DNA from: Neomoorella thermoacetica
GTDB lineage: Bacteria; Bacillota; DSM-521; Neomoorellales; Neomoorellaceae
Length of the DNA: 64,000 nucleotides
Direction: 5' to 3'
Assembly: GCF_001875325.1 (NCBI RefSeq)
Contig: NZ_MDDC01000012.1
Location: forward strand, 38,520 to 102,519
Shown: positions 18,742 to 26,611 of the stretch, one piece after another
How positions within the stretch are numbered: the first letter of the stretch is position 1
Layout of the letters: the number at the start of each line of letters is the position of its first letter
Notes under the pieces: model-generated
Seen by the model: the letters and a program-made list of their open reading frames with translations, nothing else
Databases searched by the model: none
Told to the model about the DNA's origin: nothing
Program-made: the position numbers and the translations under genes

Positions 18742-20805
18742 CTAAGGGGTACCGACCGTAAGGTCGGCCAGGGAATAATACTTCAGGATGTTCTTTAAAA
18801 GGGTGTTGTCGGTCATCAGCTTGTACAGGTTGTAAGAGCCTTCCAGGGTTGTTTGGGGCGCTTCGGTGTAGCTTTTCTTGCCGTTGCTGATTTTTCTGGT
18901 GACGTCGCTCTGAAGCTTGTTCCCGGAACTATCCAGGACGCTGACCGTGATATCTCCTGGCGTGCTCAGCCCGGCAAAGCCCAGGGAGAACTTGCGTTTC
19001 CCGCCGGACAGGCTGTAGGTAGTAGCTGTACGCTCGGTGGTACCGGCGGTTACTTTTACGGAAGCCACTTCCGGCTCGGCTAGGACGTCCACGATGGTCA
19101 CGCTGGAGTCGCCCAGGGCGGTGTAGTTGATTGCAATGGTGTTGATGTATTTTTTGGGCACCACGATAAATATCTGGTTCAAGGGCAGCGTTTCCATGTA
19201 TTTATCCAGGTTGCCGTTCGTCAGCGTCTCCTCCAGGGTCCCCCTGCTGGTATAGGCGGGTAGGGTGATGGTAAAGGACGGCGTGGCGATTACATCAGCG
19301 CTCGATCCGGCGAGGGCGGCTTTTGGGATGGTGAGGCTGACGGTCTGGGGGGCAATAATGTCGTAGTCGGGGACCGGCGGCAGCATGATGGTCACTACCG
19401 AGTCGCTGTCGCGGGTCACGCTCCTGGGGTCGGCCATCAGGGCGGCTTTCACCTTGGCCCATTCTTTATCGTTGCGATTATTATTGGCGATAAACCCGTC
19501 TATCAAGGCCCGGCGTTTGGTCAGGTTAGTTGCCACGTCGGAGGCCCAGGTGCCGTTGATCAGGGTAATGACGATGGTCTTGCCGCCGGCCACGATGGCC
19601 GTCTTATCCGGCGGAGCTGTGACGAAGGTGCCGGAAAGGGTTGCTTTGATGGCGGAGATGGTGAATGCCGGCGACACCGTGATGGGTTCGTTGGCCGTGG
19701 TCAAGACACTAGCAGGGATGGTGAGGGAAACCGTTATATCGCCGGTTATGTCAAAGCCGTTTACCGGGGGCAGGGTAATGGTGAGCACCTGGTCACTGGT
19801 CCGGACGAACACAGACGGGTCGGTGCTAGCCTTATTTTTTATTTCGTTTATAACATCGTTATTCCATTTGTCTCCATCCGCGCCCGCTGGGGCGGATAAC
19901 CCGTCGAACAAAGCATAATATTTAGACGGGTCGGAGGCCACATCGGCGGCCCAGGTGTCATCTGCCAGGGTAATGATGATGGTCCTGCCGCCGGATACGA
20001 TGTTGGACTCCGTGGTGGACTGGGTAATGGTGCCGGACAGGGTGGCCGTTTGCGTCGTCACCGGGGTAATTGTAAATGCCTCACCCACGGGCAGGTCGGG
20101 CGGGGTATCCCCAGAATAGGAACCCGATAAAACAGAGCCGGGAACCGTGAGGCTGACGTTGATTTCACCGGTCAGGTTGAAGCCCGGCACGGGCGGCAGG
20201 GTAATGGTGAGTACCTGGTCGCTGGTCCTGGTGAACACGGCCGCGGCCTTCATGGCGTCAATCAATGTCTGCCACTGACTTGTGTCACCTGTAGCTGAAA
20301 AACCGCCGATCAGGAGCTCGCGCTTAGTGAGGTTGGTGGCAATATCGGGTGCCCAGGTCGCGTTGGTCAGGGTGATGACGATGGTCCTGCCGCCGTTTAC
20401 AATATCTGCTTCCGTAACCGAGGGGGTGATAGTGCCGGAAACGGCTGCTGCCTGGTCGGCTACGATTGTGAAGGTGAGCGGGTTGTCGATGGGGTAATTG
20501 TTAGCCAGCAGCGTGGAAGGCACGGTCAGGGTGATTTTTTGATCGGCTGTGATGTTGTAGTCAGAGACCTGGGGCAGGGTAATGGTTACAGTGTCGTTTG
20601 TAGGTGATAGAGTAATTGCATTAGAGCCTTTACTTTTCAGTTGATTGATCACTTTGGCCCATTGTTCGGGCTCGCTGGCGGCAACCATGCTGTCAAAAAG
20701 GAGCTCGCGCTTGGCCTTGGTGGTTTTCACGTCGGCAGCCCAGGTGTTGTCATTCAGGGTAATGGTGATTTGTATTAGTTTATTATTCTTGATGTCATTT
20801 TTCAC
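18742..20805 (-). CDS. Repeat-rich surface protein, C-terminal part of split gene
   Basis: This 687-residue frame (GTG 20805) has no signal peptide and no convincing ribosome binding site. It carries the larger part of repeat 3, then repeats 4, 5 and 6 (about residues 120-250, 253-385 and 386-512), and a unique C-terminal domain of about 175 residues. Each repeat of about 130 residues has GG(R/K)TI(V/I)ITL, TWA.D(V/I)A, a KR..L helix, a W followed by a short helix, SD..(V/L)TI.LPPV and a (V/I)SLT(I/V)P strand. It is the direct continuation of the next feature: one base fewer in the A5 run at about 20800 joins them. It ends 12 bp before the frameshifted Big_5 gene. Confidence 0.75.
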   Translation of the reverse strand: MKNDIKNNKLIQITITLNDNTWAADVKTTKAKRELLFDSMVAASEPEQWAKVINQLKSKGSNAITLSPTNDTVTITLPQVSDYNITADQKITLTVPSTLLANNYPIDNPLTFTIVADQAAAVSGTITPSVTEADIVNGGRTIVITLTNATWAPDIATNLTKRELLIGGFSATGDTSQWQTLIDAMKAAAVFTRTSDQVLTITLPPVPGFNLTGEINVSLTVPGSVLSGSYSGDTPPDLPVGEAFTITPVTTQTATLSGTITQSTTESNIVSGGRTIIITLADDTWAADVASDPSKYYALFDGLSAPAGADGDKWNNDVINEIKNKASTDPSVFVRTSDQVLTITLPPVNGFDITGDITVSLTIPASVLTTANEPITVSPAFTISAIKATLSGTFVTAPPDKTAIVAGGKTIVITLINGTWASDVATNLTKRRALIDGFIANNNRNDKEWAKVKAALMADPRSVTRDSDSVVTIMLPPVPDYDIIAPQTVSLTIPKAALAGSSADVIATPSFTITLPAYTSRGTLEETLTNGNLDKYMETLPLNQIFIVVPKKYINTIAINYTALGDSSVTIVDVLAEPEVASVKVTAGTTERTATTYSLSGGKRKFSLGFAGLSTPGDITVSVLDSSGNKLQSDVTRKISNGKKSYTEAPQTTLEGSYNLYKLMTDNTLLKNILKYYSLADLTVGTP
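20647..20697. repeat. 51-bp perfect direct repeat, copy 1
   Basis: It is identical to 21458-21508 and lies in repeat 3 of the split surface gene. It encodes the conserved FDSMVAASEPEQWAKVI segment on the minus strand. The spacing between copies is 811 bp, not a multiple of three, because the interval contains the frameshift. Confidence 0.93.
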
Positions 20806-21793
20806 TAATTTGAGATGTACTTATGCCATTTAGTTTTAAGTCGTACACGGCAGTTGTGGTCGCCGGGGCGATCACAAAGGAGGGGGCGGGTGTGGCTAAA
20901 GCGTTTTTACTCTGTAGTAAAGACGGAGCGATGTTCAGAGTAATGGTTTGAGGGGAAGAAATGTTGTAACCGTTCACGGGCGGCAGGGTAATGGTAACCG
21001 TGCTGTTGTCGCTGCTAAGGGAAATCACCTTGCCGGGGTCAGGGGCGTACTTCAGGGCGGCGATCACTTTGGCCCATTCAGCGGGTTGGTCTGTAGTGGT
21101 AAGGCAGTCGAATAATTGCTCGCGCTTGGAAGTGGTTGTGGCGATGTCCGGAGCCCATTTTTCGTTGGTCAGGGCGATGACGATGGTCTTGCCGCCGTGC
21201 ACAATGTCGGCCTCGGTGGCCTTGGTGATGCTGCCGGTAATGGTTGCCTGGGGGTCGGTCTTGATCGTAAAACTCGGCGGTGTTGAAACGGGACTTCCTG
21301 AGTCTTCCAGCAGGGAGGGCGGGATGTTGACGGTGACCTTCTGGTCGGCACTAATGTTGTAGCCAGAGACCTGGGGCAGGGTGATGGTTACTGTGTTGTC
21401 GTTCGCAGGGGATATTACTGAGCTGGGATCAGAGGCGGACTTCGACTTAAGGGCGGCGATCACTTTGGCCCATTGTTCGGGCTCGCTGGCGGCAACCATG
21501 CTGTCAAACAGCAGGTCGCGCCTGGCCGCATTGGAGGCCACGTCGGATACCCAGGTGTTGCCATTAAGGGTGATAATAATTGTTTCATTCCCATTATTAA
21601 TGCTGCTCTCGGTATTTGCGCCTGTAACGATCGTGCCTCCCAGTGTGGCCGTGGTGGTGGCAGTAGCGGCCCGGCCTGCACAGGGCAGCAGAAAAATAAA
21701 CAAAAGCGCAACTAGAAGACAGGGCAGCAGGGCGCTGCCGGAGGCTTTAAAAGGCGGCGCGGGAAAACCGCTTTTTTCCTTTTTTAAATGCAA
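20795..21793 (-). CDS. Repeat-rich surface protein, N-terminal part of split gene
   Basis: The start is a TTG at 21793 with GGGGAGGAGAG upstream. A signal peptide (LLPCLLVALLFIFLLPCAG) precedes repeat 1 (about residues 49-180) and repeat 2 (183-312). Repeat 3 begins at 313 and stops abruptly at ISEK-stop. On the minus strand the sequence AGTGAAAAATGAC reads GAA-AAA-TGA. With four As instead of five it would read GAA-AAT-GAC and continue into the next frame as SENDIKNNKL. As it stands the product would be a secreted two-repeat protein without an anchor. The repeat resembles beta-rich repeats I recall from large predicted surface proteins, but I cannot name a family. Confidence 0.75.
   Translation of the reverse strand: MHLKKEKSGFPAPPFKASGSALLPCLLVALLFIFLLPCAGRAATATTTATLGGTIVTGANTESSINNGNETIIITLNGNTWVSDVASNAARRDLLFDSMVAASEPEQWAKVIAALKSKSASDPSSVISPANDNTVTITLPQVSGYNISADQKVTVNIPPSLLEDSGSPVSTPPSFTIKTDPQATITGSITKATEADIVHGGKTIVIALTNEKWAPDIATTTSKREQLFDCLTTTDQPAEWAKVIAALKYAPDPGKVISLSSDNSTVTITLPPVNGYNISSPQTITLNIAPSLLQSKNALATPAPSFVIAPATTTAVYDLKLNGISTSQISEK
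21458..21508. repeat. 51-bp perfect direct repeat, copy 2
   Basis: It is identical to 20647-20697 and lies in repeat 1 of the split surface gene. Recombination between the copies would delete 811 bp, including the frame break, and fuse repeat 1 in frame to the rest of repeat 3. Confidence 0.93.
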
Positions 21794-22181
21794 ATTTCTC
21801 TCCTCCCCGGAAATAGAGTTGCTTTTTTAGTTTGAGTAAAAGCCTTTTGCCCGCCCCCTTATTATATTTCGGCTTAAATGGGTCTTTTCTTTAGGAAAAA
21901 TTACTTTCCCTGGGAAATTTTTGTCTAAAACCGGGAGAACCATGGTTTTTAGTTCAATTTGTTTTAACGTTCAGCAGGATTTTAGTTAGATCGGGAGCTT
22001 CGAAAAACCTGATGATATGATAAAATATAACAAAGGTTTATCATGAAGGGCATTGACAGGTTTGTCCAGGGGAAAAAGGGGGGGTTAATGAGGGTAGGTA
22101 AGGGGAAGTGGGAATAAATGTGTTCCCACGCCTGGTAACGAAGCTATGGCGGGAAATAGGCAACAGAGGGGGTAATGATGC
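21794..22181. other. AT-rich divergent intergenic region
   Basis: No gene is seen in these 388 bp between the divergent surface-repeat and subtilase genes. On the minus strand a TATAAT (complement of 21861-21866) lies about 70 bases before the repeat-protein start. On the plus strand there is an AT-rich stretch around 22012-22035 and a TTGACA at 22055. GTGGGAA (22108-22114) and TTCCCAC (22123-22129) form a 7-bp inverted repeat that could be an operator. Confidence 0.4.
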
Positions 22182-23837
22182 TTGCCCGCGAAAAAATTTC
22201 ATTACCAGTTGCTGGCGGGGTTGCTGTTCTTTCTAATGCTTATGGCCATTTATGCAATTTATGCACCCGGGGCGGCGGCCTGGACGTTAATTAGTGGGCC
22301 GCCTTACCGGATCGGAAGTGAGCAGGTGCCTTCTGTGGCCGGCTATGTCTACGCCGCAAAAGAAACCGCCCGCCAGTTGACTGAAGAACGGCGCCAGCAG
22401 GAGAAACAAATGCCTGCCCATGACTATAGCCGGGAGATTATTGTGAAATGGAAAAAGTCGGCGGATAAAGAAAGCAAAGAGTCGCTTCTCAAAAAATGTG
22501 CCGCCGAAAAAATCCATGAAAAACGGGATTTATCCCTGCTCCGGGTAAAAGACAGGGAGGAGGCTACTGCAGAATTAAAGCGGAGCGGGCGTGTAGAGTT
22601 TGTGGAGCCCAATTATCCCGTACGTATGATGTACATCCCAAACGATCCCTTATTTAATGACCAATGGGCGCTGCACACAATCAATGCCGCCAGGGCATGG
22701 GATAAGCTGGCCCCCAACCGGGATCCGGTGATTGTGGCCGTGGTCGACTCGGGCATTGATTTTTATCAAGAAGATCTGCAGGGGCGCATCTCACTTGACG
22801 GAGCTTGGGATTTTGTATTAAATGATTCCTACCCGCTTGATCTGGATGGGCACGGTACGGAGGTGGCCGGTATTATCGCTGCTGCTACCGGCAACGCCAC
22901 CGGCATCGCCGGTACCGCCGGAAGGCAAAATGTGCAGATATTGCCTCTGAGGGTCTTTAACCTGCAGGGGCAGGCGGATACATATCTGGTGAGCCAGGCC
23001 ATTACCTACGCTGTTGACAACGGCGCCCAGGTGATTAACCTCAGCCTGGGCGGTCCACAGTACTCCCAGGTAGTGGCCGACGCGGTTACTTACGCCTGGG
23101 AGCACGGTGTGGTGGTGGTGGCCGCCGCCGGCAACGATAGTGGGCCGGTTTCCTACCCGGCGGCCCTGCCTCATGTGATCGCCGTGGCCGCCAGCGATGG
23201 CGGCGACCGCCCGGCCTCTTTTTCAAACTACGGTCCGCAAGTATTTGTGGCAGCGCCGGGTGTAGATGTCCTTACCACCGATTTATGGTACCCAGGGTAT
23301 AAAACTGTTAGCGGAACGTCCCTGGCGGCGCCTTTTGTTTCGGCCGCTGCGGCCATCATTAAATCCCAACTGCCCGGCGCTGGACCGGACCAGGTGGCGG
23401 AGATGATCAAAAAAGGTGTGGTGGACATCGGCCCGCCGGGGAAAGATGACTACGCCGGATACGGCCGCCTGGACCTGGACCTGGTGGCCGCACAACTGGC
23501 GGATGCAGGCACCCCGGGCAGCGGGACCGTGACCATGACTCCGGCCCAGTTGCTGCAGATAGTTTTTAACCAGCCGGTCAAGATCGACGGGAATACCGCC
23601 TCCCATTTCCACTTGCTGACTGCCGCCGGTGCTGAATTGCCCTTTACCCTTTATTTTATAGGTGATGTAAATGCCGGTGAAACCGGGGGCTACACCACCT
23701 TCTGGTTGAAGCCTGGCGAAGCTCTGGCCGCCAACCAGAACTATACCCTGCAGGTGGATGCCGGCTTGACCGCCACCTCGGGTCAAAAGCTTCCTGAAAC
23801 GTATACCACAGTTATCAAGGTGGTGACGGGTACCTAA
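22182..23837 (+). CDS. Subtilisin-like (S8) secreted serine protease
   Basis: The start is a TTG at 22182 behind GAGGGGG; the product is 551 residues. It has an N-terminal hydrophobic signal or anchor (about 9-33) and a propeptide-like region with an inhibitor-type fold pattern (REIIVKWKKSADKES...FVEPNYPV, to about 146). The S8 catalytic domain has Asp189 (VVDSGID), His224 (DGHGTEVAG), oxyanion Asn318 (AAGNDSG) and Ser380 (SGTSLAAP). A C-terminal beta domain (about 450-550) resembles Big_5. All catalytic residues are present. Its position beside secreted surface proteins suggests extracellular processing or nutrition, which is inference. Confidence 0.93.
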   Translation: MPAKKFHYQLLAGLLFFLMLMAIYAIYAPGAAAWTLISGPPYRIGSEQVPSVAGYVYAAKETARQLTEERRQQEKQMPAHDYSREIIVKWKKSADKESKESLLKKCAAEKIHEKRDLSLLRVKDREEATAELKRSGRVEFVEPNYPVRMMYIPNDPLFNDQWALHTINAARAWDKLAPNRDPVIVAVVDSGIDFYQEDLQGRISLDGAWDFVLNDSYPLDLDGHGTEVAGIIAAATGNATGIAGTAGRQNVQILPLRVFNLQGQADTYLVSQAITYAVDNGAQVINLSLGGPQYSQVVADAVTYAWEHGVVVVAAAGNDSGPVSYPAALPHVIAVAASDGGDRPASFSNYGPQVFVAAPGVDVLTTDLWYPGYKTVSGTSLAAPFVSAAAAIIKSQLPGAGPDQVAEMIKKGVVDIGPPGKDDYAGYGRLDLDLVAAQLADAGTPGSGTVTMTPAQLLQIVFNQPVKIDGNTASHFHLLTAAGAELPFTLYFIGDVNAGETGGYTTFWLKPGEALAANQNYTLQVDAGLTATSGQKLPETYTTVIKVVTGT

Positions 23838-23869
23838 CTTATTAACTTATCGTGTTATCGAGCCCCCCG

Positions 23870-23893
23870 GCCCCGCGCCGGCGGGGCTTTTTT
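23870..23893 (+). terminator. Intrinsic terminator of the subtilase gene
   Basis: GCCCCGC / GCGGGGC with a GCCG loop is followed by six Ts. Confidence 0.92.
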
Positions 23894-23934
23894 ACTGTCG
23901 GTGCAGGTTCAGTATCCAATTCAGCCTCGCTCCA

Positions 23935-23963
23935 TGTCACTTTCCCGCCGGATGTGGTATAAT
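23935..23963 (+). promoter_or_regulatory. Promoter of the DUF4160/DUF2442 pair
   Basis: A perfect TATAAT (23958-23963) lies 17 bases after TGTCAC (23935-23940), a weak -35 match. Confidence 0.5.
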
Positions 23964-23978
23964 ACAGCCACAGGAGGA

Positions 23979-24080
23979 ATGAAACCTTACCTGATGCCAG
24001 ACAGCTCCATAATGACACTGCAAAAATGGAATAATAAGGTGATTAAATGCCAACGATCAGCATGTTCTATGGAATTATAA
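23979..24080 (+). CDS. 33-codon leader ORF overlapping the DUF4160 gene
   Basis: ATG 23979 follows CAGGAGGA closely (start about 16 bases downstream of the -10 box). The frame encodes 33 residues (MKPYLMPDSSIMTLQKWNNK...) and ends at 24080, inside the first codons of the DUF4160 gene but in another frame. It could be a translational coupling leader or a chance frame. No homology is recognised. Confidence 0.3.
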   Translation: MKPYLMPDSSIMTLQKWNNKVIKCQRSACSMEL

Positions 24081-24313
24081 TCAGGATGTTTTGTGCTCCA
24101 GATGAACATAATCCACCACATTTTCATGCATACTACCAGAACTACAAAGTAGTAATCGATATAAATACTTGTGAAGTTAGAGAAGGTAAATTTCCCAAAA
24201 AGCAGCTTAAACTGGTACTGGCCTGGGCAGAATTAAGACAAGAAGAATTACAGGCAAACTGGACATTAGTAATGAACGGTGAGCTACCGTTCAAAATTGA
24301 GCCATTAAAATAA
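24047..24313 (+). CDS. DUF4160 protein
   Basis: This is an 88-residue protein from ATG 24047 with AAGGTGAT upstream. The motif DEHNPPHFHAYY is diagnostic of DUF4160, followed by a strand VVIDINTCEVREG and a helix KLVLAWAELRQEEL. The function is unknown. The DNA is clearly lower in GC than the flanks, suggesting acquisition by transfer. The gene stops 13 bp before a DUF2442 gene, the usual partner. Such pairs occur like toxin-antitoxin modules, but I know of no proof of activity. Confidence 0.88.
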   Translation: MPTISMFYGIIIRMFCAPDEHNPPHFHAYYQNYKVVIDINTCEVREGKFPKKQLKLVLAWAELRQEELQANWTLVMNGELPFKIEPLK

Positions 24314-24326
24314 GAGGTGATAATCC

Positions 24327-24578
24327 GTGTATTTGTCTATTGTAGATGTAAAACCATTAAAGGACTACCAACTGCTTTTGACTTTTGAAAATGGTGAAAA
24401 GAGAATTTTTGACATGAAACCTTATCTTGATAAAGGGATCTTTAAAGAACTAAAAGATGAAAGAGTATTTAGGTCAGTTCGGGTTAGTTTTGATAGTATC
24501 GAGTGGAGCAATCAGGCTGATATTGATCCAGAAGTTCTTTATGAAAAAAGCTTCGAAATAAAGGAGACAGGTACCTGA
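24327..24578 (+). CDS. DUF2442 protein
   Basis: This is an 83-residue protein from GTG 24327 behind AAGAGGTGAT. DVKPLKDYQLLLTFENGEKR followed by FDMKPYL, and SVRVSFDSIEWSN with DIDPEVLY, are typical of DUF2442. It forms an operon with the DUF4160 gene. The family is proposed to be regulatory or antitoxin-like only by association. Confidence 0.88.
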   Translation: MYLSIVDVKPLKDYQLLLTFENGEKRIFDMKPYLDKGIFKELKDERVFRSVRVSFDSIEWSNQADIDPEVLYEKSFEIKETGT

Positions 24579-24616
24579 CCCCGGGAAACCAGAGGGACGG
24601 TTCGTGTGGTTGCAAA

Positions 24617-24688
24617 CTACTCCTCGACTTCTACCAGGTGTTTGACTAAATTTTCAAATGTAGCTTGCGACAATGTAACTTTAGCCAA
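24617..24688 (-). pseudogene. Short 5' fragment of an unidentified small protein
   Basis: A strong GGAGG precedes a TTG at 24688, and the frame encodes 23 residues (LAKVTLSQATFENLVKHLVE...) before a TAG. This looks like the helical N-terminus of a truncated protein. The frame also extends upstream to an ATG at 24829, but that passes through a hairpin and looks less natural. No function is assigned. The rest of 24579-25017 holds only the two hairpins listed next. Confidence 0.3.
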
Positions 24689-24741
24689 TTTAATTCCTCC
24701 CAACATTTGCCCATTAAATGGAAAATCCCATATAAGCGTAA

Positions 24742-24775
24742 GGGCGCTCCGCCACAAAGGCGGAGCACCCATTTT
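24742..24775 (+). terminator. Terminator-like hairpin
   Basis: GGGCGCTCCGCC (24742-24753) pairs with GGCGGAGCACCC (24759-24770) with one mismatch, followed by ATTTTAATT. It could end the DUF4160/DUF2442 transcript or be a small inserted element. Confidence 0.5.
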
Positions 24776-24969
24776 AATTACAATATACCACCGTAAACAA
24801 TCATTGTCAATAGAGTATGATATTACCATTTAATACTAGGGGTTAAAGTTTATGGTATTTTCAAAAACAATCTCTAGTGACAGTGGCGGTAATGTACCAT
24901 TACTTTAAGAGACGACAGACAAATTTTAGCAATAACCGTCAACCAAAAGGATTCTTGCCAGTTGTGTCG

Positions 24970-25000
24970 AAAACAACCCATAGAGTTGTTTTTTTCTTTT
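24970..25000 (+). terminator. Terminator or attenuator just upstream of ftsE
   Basis: AAAACAAC / GTTGTTTT forms an 8-bp stem with a CCATAGA loop and runs into a T-rich tract. It lies about 20 bases before the ftsE ribosome binding site. Confidence 0.6.
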
Positions 25001-25017
25001 GTCCTGGAGGTGATGGT

Positions 25018-25710
25018 TTGAGCTTAATCCAGTTTTTCAACGTGACCAAGCAGTATCCCCCGAACATCACCGCCCTTGACGATGTCAGCGTGAAAATAGA
25101 TAAGGGTGAGTTTGTCTTTCTGGTAGGACCCAGCGGGGCCGGGAAAACGACCTTTATCCGGCTGCTTTTCCGGGAGGAGGTGCCCAACAGGGGGCAGATC
25201 ATTATAGGCGGGCGGAGCATCAGCCGCCTGAAGAGGAAAGAGGTCCCCCTTTTAAGGCGCAATATAGGCATAGTCTTTCAGGATTTTCGTCTCCTGCCCG
25301 ACCGGACGGTGTTTGAAAACGTAGCCTTCGCCCTCAGGGTGGTAGAAACCCACCCGCGGGAGATCAAGCCCCGGGTGGAAAAGGCCCTGGCCCAGGTAGG
25401 CTTGAGCAACAGGGCGCGGATGTTTCCCCACCAGCTTTCCGGCGGGGAACAGCAGCGGGCGGCCATAGCCCGGGCAATTGTCAATAATCCCGGCATCCTG
25501 GTCGCCGATGAGCCAACCGGCAACCTGGACCCGGCGACTTCCGGGGATATAATGAAACTCCTGGAAGAGATCAACCGCCTGGGGACGACCGTCATCATGG
25601 CTACCCACGCCTGGGACATCGTGAACAGTATGCGGAAGCGGGTTATCGCCCTCCAGCACGGCCGGTTGGTGCGGGACGACCGGGAGGGGGGCTACGGTTA
25701 TGAAGCTTAG
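25018..25710 (+). CDS. ftsE: Cell division ATP-binding protein FtsE
   Basis: The start is a TTG at 25018 behind CTGGAGGTGAT; the product is 230 residues. The frame is open upstream but the extension is not FtsE-like. Walker A is GPSGAGKTT, the Q-loop lies in VFQDFRLLPDRTVFENV, the ABC signature is LSGGEQQRAAIARA, and Walker B is ILVADEPTGNLD. FtsE is the cytoplasmic ATPase of the FtsEX complex that activates peptidoglycan hydrolases across the membrane. It overlaps ftsX by 11 bp, and an M23 peptidase gene follows. Confidence 0.96.
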   Translation: MSLIQFFNVTKQYPPNITALDDVSVKIDKGEFVFLVGPSGAGKTTFIRLLFREEVPNRGQIIIGGRSISRLKRKEVPLLRRNIGIVFQDFRLLPDRTVFENVAFALRVVETHPREIKPRVEKALAQVGLSNRARMFPHQLSGGEQQRAAIARAIVNNPGILVADEPTGNLDPATSGDIMKLLEEINRLGTTVIMATHAWDIVNSMRKRVIALQHGRLVRDDREGGYGYEA

Positions 25711-26587
25711 GACGGCTGGATACTTCTTTCGCCAGGCGGCCCTTTCCCTGTGGCGCAATGTCTGGATGAGCCTGGCGGCCGCGGCCAGTGTGGCCATCTC
25801 CATGTTCCTTCTGGGGGCCTTCCTGCTCCTGGTTTTTAACGTCAATCACATCGCTAACAATCTCCAGTCCAACGTCGAGATCGCCGCCTTTCTCCAGGTT
25901 GACGTCCCCCGCCAGGTGAGCCTGCATATTCAAGACCAGGTACGCGCCCTTCCCGGGGTGACCGAGGTCACCCTGGTACCCAAGGAAGAGGGATTGCAGC
26001 AGTTGAGCCAGCAGTTCGGCAGCGAGCAGGACCTGCTGGCGGCCACCGGCGGCGTAAACCCTCTCCCGGATTACCTGCGGGTGCGAGTAGCTGATCCCCA
26101 GAGCATCCAAAGTGTGGCCGAGGCCATCAAGGCCATACCCGGCGTAGAAAAGGTAAACTACGGCCAGGAGGTCGTGGAACGCCTCTTTGCCGTTGTCCGC
26201 TGGCTGCGGTGGCTGGGCGTCGGCATAATAGCGATGCTGGGCCTGGGGGCCCTTTCCCTGATCGTCCTCACCATTCGCCTGGCAGTCTACTCGCGGCGGC
26301 GGGAGATTAACATCATGAAGTACGTCGGGGCCACCGACTGGTTTATCCGCTGGCCTTTCTTCCTGGAGGGCCTCTGGCTGGGGCTGTTCGGTTCGGGGGT
26401 AGCCGCCCTGGCGGTTTACCTGGGCTACCGCCTGGTTTTGAATATGGTGGGCCCGGCTGCTGTTTTTGTACCCCTCATCCGCGACCAGGGTTTGCTTCTG
26501 TGGAGCACCCTGGGACTGGTTGCCGGCGGATCCCTGGTAGGGGCCCTGGGAAGCCTCTTCTCTATCAGGCGTTTCCTGAAGGTATAG
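25700..26587 (+). CDS. ftsX: Cell division membrane protein FtsX
   Basis: The product is 295 residues. One transmembrane helix (about 23-45) is followed by an extracellular domain with VPKEEGLQQLSQQFG and DYLRVRVADP, then three more helices (about 170-195, 220-245 and 265-285). This is the standard four-helix FtsX layout. The start overlaps the end of ftsE, indicating translational coupling. The extracellular domain normally contacts a coiled-coil hydrolase, and such a gene is next. Confidence 0.95.
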   Translation: MKLRTAGYFFRQAALSLWRNVWMSLAAAASVAISMFLLGAFLLLVFNVNHIANNLQSNVEIAAFLQVDVPRQVSLHIQDQVRALPGVTEVTLVPKEEGLQQLSQQFGSEQDLLAATGGVNPLPDYLRVRVADPQSIQSVAEAIKAIPGVEKVNYGQEVVERLFAVVRWLRWLGVGIIAMLGLGALSLIVLTIRLAVYSRRREINIMKYVGATDWFIRWPFFLEGLWLGLFGSGVAALAVYLGYRLVLNMVGPAAVFVPLIRDQGLLLWSTLGLVAGGSLVGALGSLFSIRRFLKV

Positions 26588-26611
26588 GAAGCTGAAAGGA
26601 GGTGAGAACGC

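Noticed and set aside
24617..24829. 70-residue minus-strand protein
   Set aside because: The first two thirds run through a terminator-like hairpin and no ribosome binding site precedes the ATG; only the downstream TTG fragment has a good one.
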